Shown here: positions 57,890 through 64,000 of the stretch, piece after piece
Layout: every line of letters starts with the position of its first letter
Numbering within the stretch: the stretch's first letter is position 1
Assembly: GCA_025024175.1 (NCBI GenBank)
Contig: QCXZ01000137.1
Coordinates: forward strand, 61,654,911 to 61,718,910
Direction of reading: 5' to 3'
From: Rhyzopertha dominica
Taxonomy: Eukaryota; Arthropoda; Insecta; Coleoptera; Bostrichidae
DNA: 64,000 nt
Translations under genes and position numbers: made by a program
The notes under the pieces: model-generated
Told to the model about the DNA's origin: nothing
Databases searched by the model: none
The model's input: the letters and a program-made list of their open reading frames with translations, nothing else

Positions 57890-58310
57890 TATTCATCTAA
57901 CAGATCTCTCTTAAGGAATAGAAACATAAGAAAGAAGCCGACAATGATACACCATAGAAAGATTTATAGGCCAGTGCTAGCATATGGAGGTTAAAGCTGG
58001 CCATTAAATGGCATTGGAATGGAAGTTTGTTTGTACATTAAATGCAATAAGAATGGGCAGAATGTGAAATGAAGAAATTCCAGCAGATCTAGAACTTGAA
58101 CGTGTATGAGAAACAGTAAAAGAAAATTAGCTGGTTTAGGCACTTAAAAGGAATAAACGAATCTAAGACCAGCGAAGCAACTCTAGGAGGTGACTTATGA
58201 AATAAAGAGCAAGAAGTACATAAAGAAAGATGGGTCAGTGATGGTGTGACGGGGGATTACCTTAAATCCAGGGTATACAAGGACTGTCCACAAACTTTAG
58301 AAAATTTTAG
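57890..58310 (+). pseudogene. LINE 3' relic
   Basis: The + strand gives interrupted pieces typical of the C-terminal part of a LINE reverse transcriptase: IYRPVLAYGG, ISWFRHLKGINES and KERWVSDGV with several stops. It is unrelated to the element at 42660-44867 at the level I can see. Bounds are approximate. Confidence 0.5.
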
Positions 58311-59201
58311 TGAACCCATTATCTGCCTGCCTAAAAACTTCATTACATGCGGTATCTAATTGTAAATATAAGGATTATATTTATAATGTATTGAGTTTAA
58401 TTTTTATTAGCTTCGGGGACTTATATTGACGCATCCTGTGCATTAGGTTCGCAGAGTAGGGTTCCAGGTATAATATTTAGTTATACGGTTTTGTCATTAC
58501 ATGTTCTGATATAATCACTATAATTCGGTGTAGTAATCTATAACAGATAACAAACAATATAAGCATTAAGTAAGCAGTGTCTGATGATTGAAGATATCGT
58601 TTTTGATGTTTTCATTGATCATTATTATAAGTAATATTATTTATGCAATATAGTTTTATAGAATATCAAAACAGTTTGTATTCGGTTGTGATTTTGTTTA
58701 CCAGTATTTGATACCTAAGTTGTTTACGTCATTTGCTGTCCTAAAGAAAAAATATATGTAATATTAACTGCATATAGAACGAAAAAAATAACAAACCTAT
58801 TTCACATACAAGATGAAAGTTCTCTTACAATTTAGGTAACTTTATACTGTTATAAGTCTTAATCGCTAGGTAACAATTCCTTATTGGGAATGGTATCACG
58901 AATTGGCGAAGAAGCAGTACGAATAACAAATAAGAACAAAAAATTTAAAACCATACTAATTATAGCGGGATAAATTTAAATATGTTAACTGCTTGGATAT
59001 ATAGAACTACCTCTATGTGAGGTAAATTATTAAAATTATTACAATTCAGGTACCTAATCTGAAATGGAAAATTCTTTTTGATTGAAAAGATACAAAAGGT
59101 GTGGGAAATGTCTGGATACAACAGAGTATGTTCTATTAAAGACTTTCTGCTCAAGACAACATTGAAAGACTTCGACCTCGAGTCGACTTCGGCATGTAAT
59201 T

Positions 59202-60462
59202 CAGCAGTAGCAGGGCAATATTCCAATATAAGTACTTAATTTTGGTACTTCGAGCACATTTACAGTACTTGTACTTGGTGATTAAGTCCTTTTACATATT
59301 ATGTATTGTCCATTGTATATTGGTCAATATAAAGTAATTAGTACTTAAAAAGTGTTAAAGTACTAAGTATATACATTAACCAGCTGTCTCTAGGATAATT
59401 GGGGCCTGTTGCGTTGTCTACCATCCAGTATTTTTCAATCCTTTAATATGCTAATGTGATACCTTGATCGATTACCTGCATTCTGCTTTCTACCAACATC
59501 CTATATTTTTTTGCTTCTGACTAAGAAACATTATTTTATTTTTGACTATATTTGACTGTAACCACATAACTTTTTACTGAATATCAAAATTTTAAACTTA
59601 TCTAATTCAGATTTTCATTTTATTTAGAATGTATAATAAAATATAATGTATTCTATATGTAGTTAAAAAATTACATTGATTCTACCACAAATTAAAAGGG
59701 TTTGAGTGCAAGTAATACAAATATAATATCATAACCAAAATTCTGTTTCACACTTTAAGACGCTTTCTATGTAGACAGCTGGTATACTTGATGGTGGTCA
59801 CATATGCATATTTCCTAGCATATTCCTTTCTTAACTATACAACGCAAACTTCGCTATTTTAAACGAAATATTCTATATACCACACCATCGTTTGTAACAG
59901 CAGCATCGACAGCAGCAGCAACAACAACAATAGCAACACAAGCAAGGACAAACTTAAAACTACGAAAACTGAGTTAGAGGTGTACAAATACTAGGTGACA
60001 AAAGAAGCTCCGTAAATATGCTTCACGATTATCCAACAAATAAAAAGGTTTTTTTTACGTTACAACACTTGTAGAATATCAGTTTTCATTTAAGCCCAAC
60101 GTCAATGGCCTTCGTGGTCATTCTTTAAGCGATTGAAATTTTGTCAAATACGTTACCTTTTATTCCTCAGTAGTAAATGATTACTAGAGAAATTGGGTTA
60201 CATAGATTAGTTTCAGTAAAAATGTAAACTATGCATTACTCAAAATTAATTAATTTTGAATTTTAATTAAAGATACTGAATACGCAGTATACAATAAAAT
60301 GTTTAAATCAGAGATTTATCTTAAATATTATTATTATTATAATAATTATTATTATTATTATTATTATAAGTAGTAGTAGTACTGTGCACTCTATATACTA
60401 TGTACTCAAATACCTGTACTTAGTACTTAAGTACATACATTTTGCTTCTACTTGACCCAGCT
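59202..60462. mobile_element. Putative hAT-type non-autonomous element
   Basis: Left end CAGCAGTAGCAGGGCAA; the reverse complement of the right end is AGCTGGGTCAAGTAG, a partial match. An 8-bp flanking duplication with one mismatch is present: atgtaatt at 59194-59201 and atgtaact at 60463-60470. Both subterminal regions are dense in AGTACTT/AAGTACT, recalling the element at 31294-31979. The interior holds a CAG/CAA run near 59900 and an ATT microsatellite. No transposase frame. Confidence 0.6.
60325..60379. repeat. (ATT)n/(AGT)n microsatellite
   Basis: A run of att/ata triplets followed by tag/agt triplets. Confidence 0.9.
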
Positions 60463-60470
60463 ATGTAACT

Positions 60471-63400
60471 CAGAAGGCAAGGAAAATGCAAGATATGAAA
60501 CTCTAAATAGGGTTGTAGCCCTTGGCATCAAATCGTTATTATAACACATGTGCGACTTTGCAAGAAGAAATATTTGTGTGTTATTTTTACCTTTAAAGGT
60601 TTTCCGCCAAATTCAAATATTGCGTGATTCGTCTCCGCTCCTGGTGACGCACCTATTGCGCCAATGCGCTGGGTGCCCTGTTGCATGTTTGACTCCTTTG
60701 CCTTTGTTTAGTTTGGTCTGTGTTGAACACTCAAAACCTTTATTTATGTTTTGGTCTAGATCATGGTCTTGAGAACGCCAGAACTCGTTGAATACAGGTA
60801 CGTGGCCAGATCGTTCGATTTCTCGCAAATTAGGGGCAAAAAAAATGGTGGGCAGGGAGGGGCAGCTGCCTCCCCCCCTGGAAATTAGACAAAAGAGGAA
60901 AAGTTAAAATGGTGAGGCAAACTAAGGTTCATGTTGTGTGTAGATTCTATATTAATTTAGTATATTTAATTTATTAAATATTATTAAATTTATTTCTACT
61001 TAATGCAGCATTAAACGCAGGGGCGTTCACCAACTCGGCACCAAATAACCTCCGACAGTAACTATAGCTAAACGTTCATAAGGTTTACTTTTCAATTTTG
61101 CATAACATTTTTATTCAGGGATATAAGTAAGCAAAAATTGGTAAAATTACAAACTATTGAATGGAAAACATATAGGAAAAAACATTTCGATATGTCTCTG
61201 TTCTAGGTACTTAAAATTTTAAATAAATAAAATGCGGCTGATTTAGCGGCAAACGAAACTCTGTCATGCATTAAAATTCTAATAAGAAAACAACCACTTG
61301 ATCTTGGAATCTTGGATAATAAACGTATTGTGGATTAGAACTGTTGCCGAATTCAAATGTACCTTTAATTTATTATCACACATTTGTGTATTTAAAACAT
61401 TCAAAGTACTATTCAAAGGCTTAAAGAGCAAAAGTAAGAATTAAACATATTCAGATGCCAAAAATATTGTTTCTGATAAAATAAAATGTTATAATAACAA
61501 AACTACGAGTGAATATGAGTTCACAAAGGTTGTGTCTAACAGGTTTAAAATTAATTAAAGGCTGCTAAGCGTTTATTTAACATATAAATGCATATATGTA
61601 CACATAATTTCTTTATTTTAAGTTAAGTTAAGTTTATTATTAAGTTAGTAATACGTTTTTGGATAAAGCATGGGTACTTTATAAAGTGTTAAAATATGTT
61701 TACTAATCTCACCAAAATAATATCCAAATAATTCCCAAATGCAGCATCAAAATCATAACCACCTAAATACAACTATAACTAAGCGTATTTCAAGTAAGTT
61801 TGTAGGAACTTCTATATTTCTTTTGATAGCTTTAGGCATATTTCAATTAAAATTAAACTTTTTCATAAAATCTTTTCCGTCTAGATTAGCCTTCTTTTTA
61901 GAAATTTTCTGCCGTATCATTTCATTATAGTTCTTGTTAATCTTGTACTTATTTAATGTATGATTTTTTTATATTTCATTCGTTACCATTTAATATTCAT
62001 TATAAGAATTTGCATTCCTTAACAAATACTGCAGCTTTTGGCAGCGGATTGTTAATTGTATCTATATAAGTAATATCGTGCAATATAAATGCCCTTGCTT
62101 AAAATTCATTATCGAGTGGAATGTGGTTACATATTTTTTATAACTTTACCGGATGACTAAGAAGGCAAAGATTAGGTATTAGCTGGCCGTTGGTGTCGAA
62201 TTCAAGATATAATGTACTCTCACTGAAAGTGTTGAATCCCTCCAATCACCGAAACCTCCAAAATTTTATGATGTGTTGCAAAGTGCTAAATGACATAATG
62301 CCTGTATCCAAATATAATTTTTCCGTATGGCAATAACATTTCGATATTATTGATGTTTATTTGAGTTATAACGATGTATAAAATTTGTGCATTTTATTTT
62401 TTATTTCTACAATTACAAAATCAGTTTTCTCCTCCCCGGTTGTTTTTTCTTTCCTGCCCCCTCTAGCTTGTGAGCCTGCGACGCCCTTGTACACTATAAC
62501 AAGTTTACTTAATAAGTAGTTGTTCCAGTTTTATCCTTATCCTGCTTATCCTGCTGCTGCGATGCATTGAATTCTGTTTGCGATATATCCCCTAGAAGTT
62601 AATATTTTAATTTAATATAATCTATATTTTAATATCTACGGTGAAACCGACTAACGCATCGCGTTTTGTTGTTATAAATCATAACTACGGTTGCGAGTTT
62701 GGACAATAAAATGGCAACTCTGATGCGATATTAGTTTTAGCAACCTCATCTCAATTACACCGAAGTAAGTTAGCTCTGGAACAGATTCAAACTTTTAACA
62801 TTATCAATTTTTATAAACATTATCTAAGCGCTTTGCGAAAAATAAAAAAGACGGGTCTATTATTTTTTCATCATCTACGATAAAAAACTGGGCTACAGCC
62901 CCATTACAATGTTAATGATGAAGCAAGTATACTATGCCATTCAGTTGCAGCGTCAAAGAAAACAAACCGTAGGAACAGTATTGATTTCCGTGTATTCCCA
63001 TCATTCACGGCTTTATTTTTATTTGGCAACTGATAACCAGCACAGCTACACCTTCATTATTTATATTGATTAATAAGTTATAATTTCTAAATACGGGGTT
63101 CAAATCAAATAGATTTACTTTCCATTCTAGAACACTAACTGGCCTAGTTATCATTAACAGCTAGTAAACTCAGTGTACTGTCTGCGAAACAAATACATTA
63201 AACAATCAAATAGACTTTAAAACAATAAGATAACATATTATAACAAACTGCAATAGCACATTTCGAAACAATCAATTATACCTACTAAACTACACCAAAC
63301 AGAGATCGATGCTTGTAACATATAAATGTCATACGCGTCGCTCTTGGTTACGTCACAAGGGGAAGACATTCCCGCACAATCCCAGAAAAGTACCAGTGTC

Positions 63401-64000
63401 TTGTGACCCCTCTTGTCGAACACTCTCGATCTTTCGACATATGTCTAGGCTCGTTAATTGTACTTGCATTTTATCGAAAAGTTTGTAGTTTATCAAATAG
63501 TCGGAGAACGTTAAGTCAAGAGTTCATCGCTCACATGTCTCGACTCCCGCTATCTCATCAGTAAACAAAGCCTTGTGCAGCACAACAGTACTCACAGAAT
63601 CAAAAATTGGGAAACTATACAGATATGCAATAATAGTTGGACGCCTGCATGGGTCAGTTCAAGTGTTCGCATAAAATTTGAGAGAGGAAATTGGACTATT
63701 AATCCGTGTGCGTCAAACTGATATCGCGTCATTCTATGGTAGTGATATTTTATAAATATGGCGTGAGTGTTTATAATAGCTTTATGACGGTGTGGTTCAG
63801 CGAAATAGCAAATAACTACGTGTGAGAAATGTTGCGCCTATATTCGAAATTCTGAAACAGGTGCGATCTATTTGGAACATTTTAGAGAAGGAAATTTGAA
63901 TATTTCTGTCAAGCAGAAATCCTTAATTAATTACAGTAACATTCGGCCTTAGAATAATAAAATAGCCATTTCATATAGTAACGTTCCTAATACAACCACT
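60471..64000. other. Gene-free right end
   Basis: Intergenic sequence with no convincing gene. Two C/G-rich patches, gcagctgcctccccccc near 60870 and cctgccccctctagc near 62455, look like ends of degraded elements of the gcgt-agc type, but I could not pair them into one element. Confidence 0.45.

Noticed and set aside
63553..63562. CTGATGA on the minus strand near the right end
   Set aside because: No GAAA or stem partners found.

Overview
The window reads as nuclear DNA of an insect, probably hemimetabolous; the species cannot be fixed from sequence alone. It is AT-rich, has intron-split genes with GT..AG junctions and 3' AATAAA signals, and carries many degraded transposons. Scattered single N bases mark it as draft assembly. 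No prokaryotic features, rRNA, intact tRNA or CRISPR array were seen.

Two host genes lie on the + strand. The first (7607-26305, 5' end outside the window) is an ADAM10-family metalloprotease, closest by recollection to kuzbanian-like. Six exons encode the end of the metalloprotease domain, the disintegrin and cysteine-rich region, one transmembrane segment and a long lysine-rich cytoplasmic tail. The second (32227-34941) is a complete four-exon BTB/POZ gene of 605 residues with no visible zinc finger.

The left edge (1-4010, - strand) holds a young BEL/Pao retrotransposon. It has a 219-bp LTR candidate, a PBS-like motif, a leader and an uninterrupted 1138-codon gag-pol frame that runs off the window. 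It probably sits antisense in an upstream intron of the ADAM gene. The ADAM introns also contain a foldback element built from a 13-14 bp repeat, a P-like element with a THAP relic, a Ty3/Gypsy relic, a Tc1/mariner relic and a short-TIR element.

Right of the BTB gene no convincing host gene was found. This part holds a nearly intact LINE with one stop codon, a second LINE fragment, hAT-like elements, a 280-bp TIR element with a 10-bp target duplication, a second THAP relic and a TIR-bearing mariner pseudogene.

The most unusual content is a set of hammerhead-ribozyme motifs. At 40213-40975 a 335-bp unit carrying a type I hammerhead is repeated in tandem and then inverted. At 52920-53552 a related family shows the same plan and has been split by a 185-bp MITE. 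In both families a TATATAAG box lies 28-31 bp upstream of the ribozyme's 5' strand, so a Pol II transcript could start almost exactly at the ribozyme. Further hammerhead-like motifs lie near 36541, 49411 and 56691. This pattern suggests retrozyme-like non-autonomous retroelements with their own promoter.
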